This document shows, in pieces, positions 7,328-15,024 of a stretch of DNA of 64,000 bases. Position 1 is the first letter of the stretch. Each line of letters opens with the position of its first letter. Made by a program: the position numbers and the translations under genes. The DNA is taken from NCBI RefSeq assembly GCF_022899355.1, contig NZ_JALJCK010000015.1, positions 1 through 64,000 on the forward strand. The letters run 5' to 3'. The DNA is from Shinella yambaruensis. GTDB lineage: Bacteria; Pseudomonadota; Alphaproteobacteria; Rhizobiales; Rhizobiaceae. The notes beneath the pieces are model-generated. The model was given only the letters and a program-made list of their open reading frames with translations. It did no database searches and was not told where the DNA came from.

Positions 7328-8287
7328 ATGAGCCGCATCCGTCGCATGGTGATTGCTGCAGCCGTATCCGTGCTTGCCATTGGCGCGCACGCCGCAAATG
7401 CACAGGACAAGCTGAAGATCGCCTTCATTCCCGGCATTGCTTCCGACCCGTTCTTCCTGGCGATGGAAAAGGGCGCCCGCGCGGCGGCTGACAAGCTCGG
7501 CGTCGAACTCGTCTGGCAGGGCAGCGCTTCGGAATACTCGCCGCAGTCTCAGATGCCGTTTGTCGATGCGGCGCTTGCCGACGACATCGATGCGCTCATC
7601 CTCGTGCCGACCGATCCGGACTCGCTGCAGCCGGCCGTCGTGCGGGCGGAAGCCGCGGGCATTCCCGTCATCACCGTCGACACGACGGTCTCCGACCAGG
7701 CCTATCTGACCGCGCATATCACCGGCGACAATGTCGACGGCGGGCGGCAGGCGGCCAAGACGCTGGCGGAGCAGATCGGCGGCGAGGGCAAGGTCTTCAT
7801 CATGTCGGGTTCGCCGGGTGCGACGACCAACACGTTGCGCGAACAGGGCTTCCGTGAGGAGTTGGCCTCGAATTTCCCGAAGATCGAGATCGTCGGCCGC
7901 GAATATGCCAACAGCCAGCCGGCCAATGCGACCTCCGCCGTCAACACCGTGCTGCTGAACCATCCCGATCTCGCCGGCATCTTCGCGATCGACGGCACGA
8001 GCGGTACGGGTACGATCGCCGCACTGCGCAACAACAATGCCGTCGGCAAGGTCAAGCTCGTCGGCTACGACGCCTACAAGGCGCAGGTCGACGCGTTGCA
8101 GGAGGGTGTCTTTACCGCGCTCGTCGCCCAGCAGCCTGCCAAGGAAGCCGAGCTGGCCCTCGAATATGCCAAGGCGAAAGTCACCGGCGAGGGGGCCGAC
8201 AAGATCGAGAAGTCCGTGGTCATTCCGAATGTGGTCATGACCAGGGAGAACTTCGCGGAGACCGGCTCCTCCATGTACTCGGAGTAA
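7328..8287 (+). CDS. Periplasmic sugar-binding protein of a ribose-type ABC importer
   Basis: A 319-aa type I periplasmic binding protein (RbsB/peripla_BP_4 type). A signal peptide is obvious: basic MSRIRRM, a hydrophobic core and cleavage after HAANA. The mature part starts KLKIAFIPGIASDPFF and contains ALILVPTDPDSLQPAV and PVITVDTTV, the hinge-region signatures of sugar-binding members. The start at 7328 follows GGAGGAGAG. It begins an operon with the permease and ATPase. The imported sugar is unknown; the downstream kinase and hexulose-phosphate enzymes point to a hexose or ketohexose. Confidence 0.87.
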   Translation: MSRIRRMVIAAAVSVLAIGAHAANAQDKLKIAFIPGIASDPFFLAMEKGARAAADKLGVELVWQGSASEYSPQSQMPFVDAALADDIDALILVPTDPDSLQPAVVRAEAAGIPVITVDTTVSDQAYLTAHITGDNVDGGRQAAKTLAEQIGGEGKVFIMSGSPGATTNTLREQGFREELASNFPKIEIVGREYANSQPANATSAVNTVLLNHPDLAGIFAIDGTSGTGTIAALRNNNAVGKVKLVGYDAYKAQVDALQEGVFTALVAQQPAKEAELALEYAKAKVTGEGADKIEKSVVIPNVVMTRENFAETGSSMYSE

Positions 8288-8327
8288 GCCGGCGGCCTTC
8301 CCCACGTCCCGCGCGGAGATCTACGAA

Positions 8328-9317
8328 ATGGACATGCAAGGAAAGTTGGCCCGCCTGAAGGCGACCGGCCTGCGGCAGGATGTCGTTCTGTTGCTGCTGT
8401 TCTGCGTGATGGTGCTTGCATTCTCGCTTGCCAATCCCCGGTTCTTCTCGATCCGGGCCATGGCGAACATCCTTCAGGATTTTTCGCCCGTCGTCCTGAT
8501 GGCGATCGGCCAGACCTTCGTGATCGCATCGAGGGGCATCGATCTTTCCGTGGGCTCCGTTCTCGGGCTGGCGGGCGTCTCCATGGCGCTCGTCATCCGC
8601 GCGGCGAACGAGGCGGGCCTCGATCCGTGGCTGGCGATCTCGCTGGGGCTGGCGGTCGCGGTGGGCGTCGGCGTCGTGGCCGGGTTGATCAACGGGATCC
8701 TGATCACCTATTGCCGGCTCGTGCCCTTCGTGGCGACGCTGGCGACGATGGGCGCGGCGGCCGGCATGAGCCTCGTCCTCACCGGCGGCACGCAGATCGC
8801 CGGCGCGCCGAAGGAAGTCATCCTCCTTGGCAACGCCACCTATCTCGGCGCGCTGACCGTGCCCGTCATCGCCGTTTTCGTCATCATCGTGGTCTCCTGG
8901 GCCTTCCTGTCCCGGGCGCGGTTCGGCCGCTGGACCTATGCGATCGGCTCCAATCCCTTCGCAGCCCGCGGCGCCGGGATCGATGTCGAGCGGCATCTCA
9001 TCAAGCTCTATCTGCTTTCCGGTGTCCTGGCGGCGCTTGCCGGCGCGTTCGTCTACTTCCGGCTCGGATCCGGTTCGCCGCTCTCCGGGCGGGGCGGCGA
9101 ACTGAATGCCATCGCGGCGACGGTGATCGGCGGCGTCAGCCTGCTCGGTGGCACCGGCAAACTGACGGGCGTCGTCATTGGCGCGCTGATCACGACGGCG
9201 GTGCTGAGCGGTCTCATCCTGATCGGTGTCCAGCCCAACTGGCAGCAGATCGTCGTGGCAGCGCTCATCGCGCTCGCCGTCGGAATCCAGGGACTTGGCG
9301 CCAGGGGAGGCCGCTGA
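8328..9317 (+). CDS. Ribose-type sugar ABC transporter permease
   Basis: A 329-aa inner-membrane protein of the RbsC/BPD_transp_2 family with about eight to ten hydrophobic segments. Family signatures are IGQTFVIASRGIDLSVGSVLG after the second segment, the cytoplasmic YAIGSNPFAARGAGI loop that docks the ATPase, and the C-terminal IAATVIGGVSLLGGTGKLTG. It would form the homodimeric channel for the binding protein encoded upstream. Its TGA overlaps the ATG of the ATPase gene by one base. Confidence 0.88.
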   Translation: MDMQGKLARLKATGLRQDVVLLLLFCVMVLAFSLANPRFFSIRAMANILQDFSPVVLMAIGQTFVIASRGIDLSVGSVLGLAGVSMALVIRAANEAGLDPWLAISLGLAVAVGVGVVAGLINGILITYCRLVPFVATLATMGAAAGMSLVLTGGTQIAGAPKEVILLGNATYLGALTVPVIAVFVIIVVSWAFLSRARFGRWTYAIGSNPFAARGAGIDVERHLIKLYLLSGVLAALAGAFVYFRLGSGSPLSGRGGELNAIAATVIGGVSLLGGTGKLTGVVIGALITTAVLSGLILIGVQPNWQQIVVAALIALAVGIQGLGARGGR

Positions 9318-10075
9318 TGGAAAACGCTTCCGTTCTCTACGAAGTCCGCGGCGTCGGAAAGCGCTACGGCGGCGTCGTGGCCCTCGACAATGTCGACTTC
9401 ACCCTGCGCGCCGGCGAAGTGGTCGGTCTTGTCGGCGACAACGGCGCGGGCAAGTCGACCCTGGTCAAGGTGCTTTCCGGGGCGCACGAGCCAGACAGCG
9501 GCGAGATCTACCTCGACGGCCAGCGCCGGGTCTGGAAATCGCCGCACGACGCGCTGGAAGCAGGGGTGGAGACGCTCTACCAGGATTCCGGCATCGCGCC
9601 GGACCTCACGGTGGCGGCGAATGTCTTCCTCGGCCGCGAGATCGTGCGAAAGGGCTTTCTCGGCAAACTTGGTTTTCTCGACGAAAAGGCCATGCGCCGC
9701 GATGCCCATGCCGAACTCGAGCGTGTCGGCATTGCCGTGCCGGCGAGCGATCGCCCGGTCGCGCGTCTTTCCGGCGGCCAGCGCCAGGCCGTCGCGATCG
9801 GCCGGGCCGTGGCCTGGGCGAACAAGGTCATCATCCTCGACGAGCCGACCAACCATCTGGGCGCGCGCCAGGCGGGAGAAGTGCTGGAGATCATCCGCCA
9901 TGCCCGCACGAAGGGCTTCGGCGTCATCTTCATCTCCCACACGCTGCCGCATGTGCTGGAGGTGACGGACCGCATCGTCGTGCTGCGCCTCGGCCGGGTG
10001 GTCGCGGACGCTCCGTCCTCCTCGTTCACGCCAGACAGCCTGCTGAAGGCGATCACCGGTCTTGGCCAATCCTGA
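9317..10075 (+). CDS. Sugar ABC transporter ATP-binding protein, single-domain
   Basis: A 252-aa ATPase with Walker A (GDNGAGKST), Q-loop region (LYQDSG), signature LSGGQRQAVAIGRA, Walker B (VIILDEPTNHLG) and the switch histidine in ISHT. It has one ABC domain, as in rhizobial FrcA-type systems, rather than the ~500-aa tandem RbsA form, so two copies would act per transporter. It completes the importer with the two genes before it and is followed 13 bp later by the hexulose-phosphate gene. Confidence 0.87.
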   Translation: MENASVLYEVRGVGKRYGGVVALDNVDFTLRAGEVVGLVGDNGAGKSTLVKVLSGAHEPDSGEIYLDGQRRVWKSPHDALEAGVETLYQDSGIAPDLTVAANVFLGREIVRKGFLGKLGFLDEKAMRRDAHAELERVGIAVPASDRPVARLSGGQRQAVAIGRAVAWANKVIILDEPTNHLGARQAGEVLEIIRHARTKGFGVIFISHTLPHVLEVTDRIVVLRLGRVVADAPSSSFTPDSLLKAITGLGQS

Positions 10076-10088
10076 AGGGAACAGCTCA

Positions 10089-10748
10089 ATGCTGCTGCAA
10101 GTCGCGCTCGACAAGCCCGAGCATCTCGCAATCCTGCCCGCCCTCACGGGCGTCGCCGACATCATCGAGGTTGGCACCCCGCTTCTCAAGCGCTTCGGCA
10201 TCGCCGCCATCACGACGGTGCGCGAAATCTGCCCCGGCGTGCCCGTTCTCGCCGACACCAAGACGGTCGACGGCGGTTCGTTCGAGGCGAACATGGTGTT
10301 CGGCGCCGGCGCGTCCTTCATGACCGTCCTGTCCTGCGCCTCCTCGGCGACGCATGAGACAGTCGGCAAGTGTGCCACCGCCTTCGGCGCGTCCGTCATC
10401 GTCGACACGATCACGGAATCCGGCAAGCCTGTGCTGCTGCCGCCCGATTTCGTTCTGCCGGAAGGTTTTGCCTATGTCGCCGTTCATTCGCCGACGGACG
10501 CCCGCCTCGCCGGCGACAGCTCGACCGGCCATATCGACGCCGTTGCCGCCATGCACGCGCGCGGCTTCCGCGTCTCGCTCGCCGGAGGGATAGGCCCGGC
10601 GACGCTGGAATCGGTCATCGCCGTCAAGCCCGAGATTCTCGTCGTCGGCAGCGCCATCACGGAATCGGAAACCCCTGGAAAGGTAGCATCATGGATCAAG
10701 GAACGGCTCCCGGAACAAGGCCTTGGCTGGCCGTGGGACAAGAAATAG
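10089..10748 (+). CDS. OMP-decarboxylase-superfamily enzyme: 3-hexulose-6-phosphate synthase / 3-keto-L-gulonate-6-phosphate decarboxylase homologue
   Basis: A 219-aa TIM-barrel protein of the HPS/KGPDC family. The conserved acid in IIEVGTPLL, the DxKxxD metal/catalytic set in VLADTKTVDGGSFEANM, the AVHSPTD segment and the phosphate-binding SLAGGIGPATL and EILVVGSAIT are all present. HPS condenses formaldehyde with ribulose 5-phosphate, or the reverse; KGPDC decarboxylates ketogulonate 6-phosphate. The sequence does not decide between them. It precedes and overlaps a PHI homologue by 58 nt, the classic HPS-PHI pair. In a sugar-import operon the lyase direction or a new epimerase/decarboxylase substrate is more likely than formaldehyde fixation. 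Confidence 0.72.
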   Translation: MLLQVALDKPEHLAILPALTGVADIIEVGTPLLKRFGIAAITTVREICPGVPVLADTKTVDGGSFEANMVFGAGASFMTVLSCASSATHETVGKCATAFGASVIVDTITESGKPVLLPPDFVLPEGFAYVAVHSPTDARLAGDSSTGHIDAVAAMHARGFRVSLAGGIGPATLESVIAVKPEILVVGSAITESETPGKVASWIKERLPEQGLGWPWDKK

Positions 10749-11239
10749 GCGAACTGCTCGAACGCATCGACCCGCAGGCCTTCGCCGCCGTCGCCGATGC
10801 CTTCCGCGAGGAAGGGCGCCGGTGGTTCTTCTCCGGCCAGGGGCGCTCGGGGCTTGCCGCCCAGATGGCGGCGATGCGGTTCATGCATCTCGGCAGGCCC
10901 GTGCATTTCGTCGGCGAGGTGACGGCACCTTCCGTGCGCAACGGCGACGGCCTGCTGATCATCTCGGGCTCAGGCGAGACGCCTGTCAGCCTCAGCTACG
11001 CGAAGATCGCCAAGGCCGAGGGGGCCAGGGTGATAACGCTGACGCATAAGCCCAAGGGGACGCTTGCCGGCATCGCCGACGTCGTCCTGCCGGTTCCCGT
11101 GAGCGAGACGAAGCAGTTCGGGGGGAGCCTCTTCGAGCAGGCGTGCCTGCTGCTTCTCGATGCGGTGGTCATGCAACTCGCGTCCGGCATGGCAGACGCC
11201 CACGGGACGATGGCCTATCGGCACACCAATCTGCAGTGA
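10691..11239 (+). CDS. 6-phospho-3-hexuloisomerase-like SIS-domain protein
   Basis: A 182-aa single SIS-domain sugar-phosphate isomerase. FSGQGRSGLAAQMAAMRFMHLG, HFVGEVTAPSVRNGDGLLIISGSGE and ITLTHKPKGTLAGIADVVLPVP align by eye with 6-phospho-3-hexuloisomerase (PHI), which converts D-arabino-3-hexulose 6-phosphate to fructose 6-phosphate. The ATG at 10691 has GGAAAGG 8 nt upstream, giving a 58-nt overlap with the preceding gene; a GTG at 10733 would shorten the overlap to 16 nt. Such overlap indicates coupled translation and perhaps a physical complex, as in archaeal HPS-PHI fusions. Confidence 0.75.
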   Translation: MDQGTAPGTRPWLAVGQEIGELLERIDPQAFAAVADAFREEGRRWFFSGQGRSGLAAQMAAMRFMHLGRPVHFVGEVTAPSVRNGDGLLIISGSGETPVSLSYAKIAKAEGARVITLTHKPKGTLAGIADVVLPVPVSETKQFGGSLFEQACLLLLDAVVMQLASGMADAHGTMAYRHTNLQ

Positions 11240-11246
11240 GCCTCGC

Positions 11247-12128
11247 ATGCACGGTGTCGTAACCATCGGCGATTGCATCGTCGACGAAGTCCGGGCCGAG
11301 GGGCGGGAGCCCGAGCGGTTCGCCGGCGGGGCGGGGCTCAACCTCGCCGCCGGCATCGCACGCCTCGGCCTGACCTCGACGCTTGTCACGCGTGTCGGCC
11401 AGGATCGGGACGGATACTATCTCCTGCGTTATGCGCGGGAGCGTGGAATCCGCATCGTCAACACGCCGACGGTGGATCCGACGGGTGTCGTGAGCTCGAC
11501 CCGGTCGAATGGCGAGCCGAGCTATGCCTTCGCGCCGGCCATGTACCGCCGCCGGATCGCGTTCGGGGTGGAGGCACTGCATGCGCTGTCGAATGCCGCC
11601 GCCGCAGTCGTCAACTCGTATCCGCTGGACAACCCCGCATATGCCGACGATCTGGTGCAGGCCCTTTCCGTCGTGCCGGGCCTGCGGATCGCCGATCCCA
11701 ATCCCCGTCCGCGCTTGATTTCCTCTCTATCCGCCTATCGCCAGGGCTTCGAGACGGTTCTCCGCGTCGCGAACCTCGTGAAGCTCAGCGATGAGGATGT
11801 GCAGCTTCTCTATGGAACGGACTGGCCGTCGGTGGGTGAACATCTGTTCGGCATGGGGGTCGAAACCATCCTGTTCTCCCATGGCGCAAACGGAGCAACA
11901 TTGGCCGACCGGTCGGGCCTTCGTGTCGAGGTTCCGATCGCGAGCAGGCCGGAACCGATCATCGATACGATGGGAGCGGGGGATGCGACGTTGGCAAGCC
12001 TCGTTGCGTCCATCCTGCGAGGCGGCCGGTCGGCCGGCGAGGAGGCCTGGCGGGTGTATCTTGCCGACGCGATGATGGTTGCAGCCGCGACGTGCCGGCG
12101 GGCGGGCGCCGAGCTGGTCCTTCCATAG
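11247..12128 (+). CDS. PfkB-family carbohydrate kinase
   Basis: A 293-aa ribokinase-like kinase. It begins GVVTIGDCIVDEV, has the substrate-binding FAGGAGLNLAAGIARLG and the C-terminal PfkB signature DTMGAGDATLASL with the catalytic Asp in GAGD. It starts 7 bp after the SIS gene, so the kinase, isomerase and synthase/lyase form one expression unit. It would phosphorylate the incoming sugar, making the hexulose phosphate handled by the two enzymes before it. Its substrate cannot be read from sequence. Confidence 0.8.
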   Translation: MHGVVTIGDCIVDEVRAEGREPERFAGGAGLNLAAGIARLGLTSTLVTRVGQDRDGYYLLRYARERGIRIVNTPTVDPTGVVSSTRSNGEPSYAFAPAMYRRRIAFGVEALHALSNAAAAVVNSYPLDNPAYADDLVQALSVVPGLRIADPNPRPRLISSLSAYRQGFETVLRVANLVKLSDEDVQLLYGTDWPSVGEHLFGMGVETILFSHGANGATLADRSGLRVEVPIASRPEPIIDTMGAGDATLASLVASILRGGRSAGEEAWRVYLADAMMVAAATCRRAGAELVLP

Positions 12129-12144
12129 ATTGTGCGCGTCCTCC

Positions 12145-12169
12145 GGCCCCGGTTTTCCATGTCGGGGCC
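12145..12169. terminator. Hairpin after the kinase gene
   Basis: GGCCCCG (12145-12151) and CGGGGCC (12163-12169) form a 7-bp GC stem with an 11-nt loop in the short gap before the LacI gene. No T tract follows, so it may be an attenuating or mRNA-stabilising stem rather than a full terminator. Confidence 0.35.
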
Positions 12170-12216
12170 AATCCATTATGTGATATCGACAGCCGGTCGA
12201 GAAATCGGGACGTGAG

Positions 12217-13284
12217 ATGACGCAGGCACCGAGTGAGAAGGCAGCGAGATTGATCGACGTAGCGCAACGCGCCAAGGTGTCCCGCGCCACGGCCGCCCGC
12301 GCCCTCGGCGGCTACGGCCTTGTCACGCAGGCGACCCGCGAACGCGTCATGGCGGCGGCGGCCGAGCTGAACTACCGGGTGAACGAGCTCGCCCGGTCGA
12401 TGCGATCCGGCCGCTCCCTGACGATCGGCGTCGTCGTCGCCGACATCTCGAACTCGTTCTTCACCAGTGCGATCCGCTCCATCATCGAAACGGCCTCCAA
12501 GGCTGGCTACCAGATACTCGTCCTCAACACGGACGACGACCTCGAGCGTGAGCGTGATGCCGTCAGGGTGCTGATCGAGAAGCGTGTCGATGGGCTGATT
12601 GTCGTGCCGGCCTCGCAGAACGAGACCGAGCATCTGATCGTTCAAAGCGAGCCGGAAGTACCGGTCGTGCTGCTCGACCGGCGGGTCGATTCGCATGAAA
12701 TAGACTTCGTCACCACGGACGATCGCGCGGCCGCGGGCGCGGCGGTCCGGCATTTCGCTGCTGCGGGTCACAAGCGGATCGGTTTGCTGGTGGCCACGGC
12801 CAGTGTCGAAAAGTACAGCCTGACCATGCCCGCCCATGTGGTCGGCACGGTTCTGGATCGCGTGGAAGGGGCGAGGGCTGCACTTGCCGGGCTGGGATTT
12901 GTGACGAAGCCCGAATGGAGCCGCTACTGCCACAGCAGCGTGGAGACCGCACATGAAGCAATGGCCGAGATCCTTTCAGGCCCCGAACCACCGACGGCCA
13001 TTCTCGCCACGAACGAGGAAATGGCCCTGGGCGCGCTGGGAGCGGCCCAAGAACTCGGATTCCAGGTCCCCGAGGATCTCTCGATCATCGCTTTTGACGA
13101 TGCCCCATGGGCTGTCGTGTTCCGGCCGCCGCTGTCCGTCGTAAGACGACCGGTCGCCAAGCTCGGCGCGACTGCGGTGGAACTGTTGCTCAAGAAGATC
13201 GAGGACGGCTCGTATCGGGATTCTCAGGTCCTGGAGGCAGAGCTCGTCGTTCGGCGCTCGGTGGCCGCGCCACCGGGTCGGTAG
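12217..13284 (+). CDS. LacI-family transcriptional regulator of the hexulose-type sugar operon
   Basis: A 355-aa LacI/GalR repressor. The N-terminal HTH and hinge are clear (LIDVAQRAKVSRATAARALGG, NYRVNELARSMRSG), followed by a sugar-binding core (LTIGVVVADISNSFF, VDGLIVVPAS, VVLLDRRVD, TAILATNEEMALGALGAAQELG, IAFDDAPW). ATAARAL replaces the usual TVSRAL of the recognition helix, which may go with the unusual operator. It is the last gene in the same direction as the importer operon and is the best candidate to bind the two GAGATCGATCTC sites at 7242 and 7295. Confidence 0.85.
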   Translation: MTQAPSEKAARLIDVAQRAKVSRATAARALGGYGLVTQATRERVMAAAAELNYRVNELARSMRSGRSLTIGVVVADISNSFFTSAIRSIIETASKAGYQILVLNTDDDLERERDAVRVLIEKRVDGLIVVPASQNETEHLIVQSEPEVPVVLLDRRVDSHEIDFVTTDDRAAAGAAVRHFAAAGHKRIGLLVATASVEKYSLTMPAHVVGTVLDRVEGARAALAGLGFVTKPEWSRYCHSSVETAHEAMAEILSGPEPPTAILATNEEMALGALGAAQELGFQVPEDLSIIAFDDAPWAVVFRPPLSVVRRPVAKLGATAVELLLKKIEDGSYRDSQVLEAELVVRRSVAAPPGR

Positions 13285-13497
13285 GCGCGAAGACTTCGGG
13301 CTTTCGTTGCCGGCAAGCGCTTGAGCGCGGGCTGCTCAGATTTAGCCCTTCTGGACGGTAGGCTTGCTGTGTTTAAGCAGCAGGCAAGGCGCGGCTGACG
13401 GACATGGTTGTTTTCGCGCGGTGCCTGGCCCATTCTACAGTCGTCGCGGCAGTAACATGGCCGGCCGGCGGCCGAGGAACGAGGAGGCGATAACGCG

Positions 13498-13698
13498 ATG
13501 GGCATCCTGCTCCAAGGCGCTGTGGCAGTTGTTTTCTCGATGCTCCTGTTGTTCCTGCTCCTGCTGATCTGGCCGCGCCGCGCGGGCCTTCGCAGGATAC
13601 TGGGCGGCGGCAGTGCCGGCGGGTCGAATGCAGGCGCCTTTGGTGCCTCCCCGGATGGTTGCAGCGGCCACGACAGCGGCGGAGGGGATGGATGCTGA
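13498..13698 (+). CDS. Small single-pass membrane protein with Gly/Ser/Cys-rich tail
   Basis: A 66-aa open frame. Residues 4-25 form a strongly hydrophobic helix rich in Leu and Val, followed by a basic patch (WPRRAGLRR) and a flexible tail containing GCSGHDSGGGDGC. GAGGAGGCG sits about 10 nt before the ATG, and a zinc-ribbon protein gene follows. Tails of this Gly/Cys composition occur in small bacterial membrane proteins of unknown function. I do not recognise a family; coding status rests on the ribosome-binding site, hydrophobic pattern and position. Confidence 0.45.
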   Translation: MGILLQGAVAVVFSMLLLFLLLLIWPRRAGLRRILGGGSAGGSNAGAFGASPDGCSGHDSGGGDGC

Positions 13699-13756
13699 AG
13701 CGGGTTCTTCCGCCAGACCCGTCCGGCTGCCGATGCCCAATCGGACAGAAAGCCCG

Positions 13757-14050
13757 ATGAGACAGCTTTACCATGTCGGCACCTGCCCGCTCTGCAACCA
13801 GGGGCGGCTCTGGCTTCAGAAGAACCTGACGACGTCGGCGATCTATGCGCATTGCGAGGAGTGCGAGCAGGGATACCTGTCTCCGGAGGATATCAAAATC
13901 GCAAGCGGCGGTTTCCTGACCTTGATGGAAGACTATGAAACCGAGGATCCGACCGGCGAGGATGTCGAGAATTCGGTATGGGCCAGGGTGGTGACATTCG
14001 TGCAGTCCAGCGGCACGGGCGCGGCAACACCGAAAGACCCCTCACGTTAA
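13757..14050 (+). CDS. Small zinc-ribbon protein of unknown function
   Basis: A 97-aa acidic protein with two CxxC knuckles about 25 residues apart: CPLCNQGRLWL and HCEECEQGYLSPEDI. The spacing and the QGRLWL/YLSPED context fit a rubredoxin-like zinc ribbon. The C-terminal half is acidic (EDYETEDPTGEDVEN) and then polar. It follows the small membrane protein and is convergent with the esterase gene. The ATG at 13757 is the first before the zinc ribbon in this frame. No function can be assigned. Confidence 0.65.
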   Translation: MRQLYHVGTCPLCNQGRLWLQKNLTTSAIYAHCEECEQGYLSPEDIKIASGGFLTLMEDYETEDPTGEDVENSVWARVVTFVQSSGTGAATPKDPSR

Positions 14051-14121
14051 GTCCGCAATACGCACTTGTCCCGCTTCCAGGAAAGCATAGGCCCTCAGTT
14101 GGACCTACTCGCCTTCTGCAC

Positions 14122-15012
14122 TCAAAGATGTTCCTTGAAGAAATCCAGCACCGCCGCGCGCATGCGCGCTGTTTCGCGGTGACCGATGCCCGTCTCCGTG
14201 AGAAGCGCGAGACGCCCGCGGACGGCGGCGCGGGAATAGGCGGCGGCGGTCTCGCGGAAGGCACGCTCGACGGCGAGCGGCGGGGTCAACCGGTCTTCCG
14301 AGCCGATGCAGATGAGTTGGGGACGCGGCGCGACGCGTCCGGCGATCTCGCCGGTCGAGGTTTCCGCAAGGAGCCCCGGCATGGTGAGGTAGTGGCCATG
14401 CAGGTCATGTGCGCCGGTTCCCACCAGCGTCGCGAAATCGGCGTAGCAGCACAGATGCGCCACCGCGGCGACGCGCGTGTCGAGGGCGGCGAGGAAATAG
14501 GCGAGCGTCGCGCCCATGGAAAGGCCTGTCATGCCGATACGGGCAGGATCGACATCCGGCCGTGCGGCAAGCCAGGTGAGGGCGGCCGCCTGCTCCCCCA
14601 GCATCTGGCCGAACAGTGTCCGCCCCTGCCAGAGCGCCGCCTTGGCTGCCGCGCTTTCCGTCACGCCTGTGCGTTCGCCAAAAGTCGGCATGTCGATGCA
14701 AAGCGTCATGTAACCCTCGCCTGCCAGCACCGGCCCCGGCGGGTCCAGCAGAGCAGGGCGGCCCTCCGTCAATTCGCTGGCGCCCATCTCGTAGCGGTTG
14801 CCGTGGGCGTGGGCATAGAGGATGGCGGGACGCGCCCCTTCGCTTGAGAGCGGCCGGGCCAGCAGCCCCCGCACGGCGGTGCCGTCGGACAGACGGAAGC
14901 GCAGGTGCTCGATAGCATGGTCCTCGTGCGTCTCGACACGGCTTTCCTCCAGCCGCAGCTCGGTTTCGGCAAAGCCGATGAGAGACCGGAGCCGTTCGGA
15001 GGAGATCGGCAT
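14122..15012 (-). CDS. Alpha/beta hydrolase, probable esterase of the pectin-oligosaccharide operon
   Basis: A 296-aa serine hydrolase. The oxyanion region LYAHAHGNRYEMG, the nucleophile elbow GLSMGATLA, a late SEDRLTPP loop for the catalytic Asp and ETGIGHRE for the His make the triad. It resembles acetyl-ester and dienelactone-type hydrolases. It starts 12 bp after kduD in an operon for unsaturated galacturonides, so removing acetyl or other acyl groups from pectin oligosaccharides is the likely role. No signal peptide is visible, implying cytoplasmic action after import. Confidence 0.72.
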   Translation of the reverse strand: MPISSERLRSLIGFAETELRLEESRVETHEDHAIEHLRFRLSDGTAVRGLLARPLSSEGARPAILYAHAHGNRYEMGASELTEGRPALLDPPGPVLAGEGYMTLCIDMPTFGERTGVTESAAAKAALWQGRTLFGQMLGEQAAALTWLAARPDVDPARIGMTGLSMGATLAYFLAALDTRVAAVAHLCCYADFATLVGTGAHDLHGHYLTMPGLLAETSTGEIAGRVAPRPQLICIGSEDRLTPPLAVERAFRETAAAYSRAAVRGRLALLTETGIGHRETARMRAAVLDFFKEHL

Positions 15013-15024
15013 GATAGGGCACCC

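Noticed and set aside
10089-11239. Formaldehyde fixation (RuMP pathway)
   Set aside because: HPS and PHI homologues are present, but no methanol, methylamine or formaldehyde gene is in the window and the pair is embedded in a sugar-import operon.
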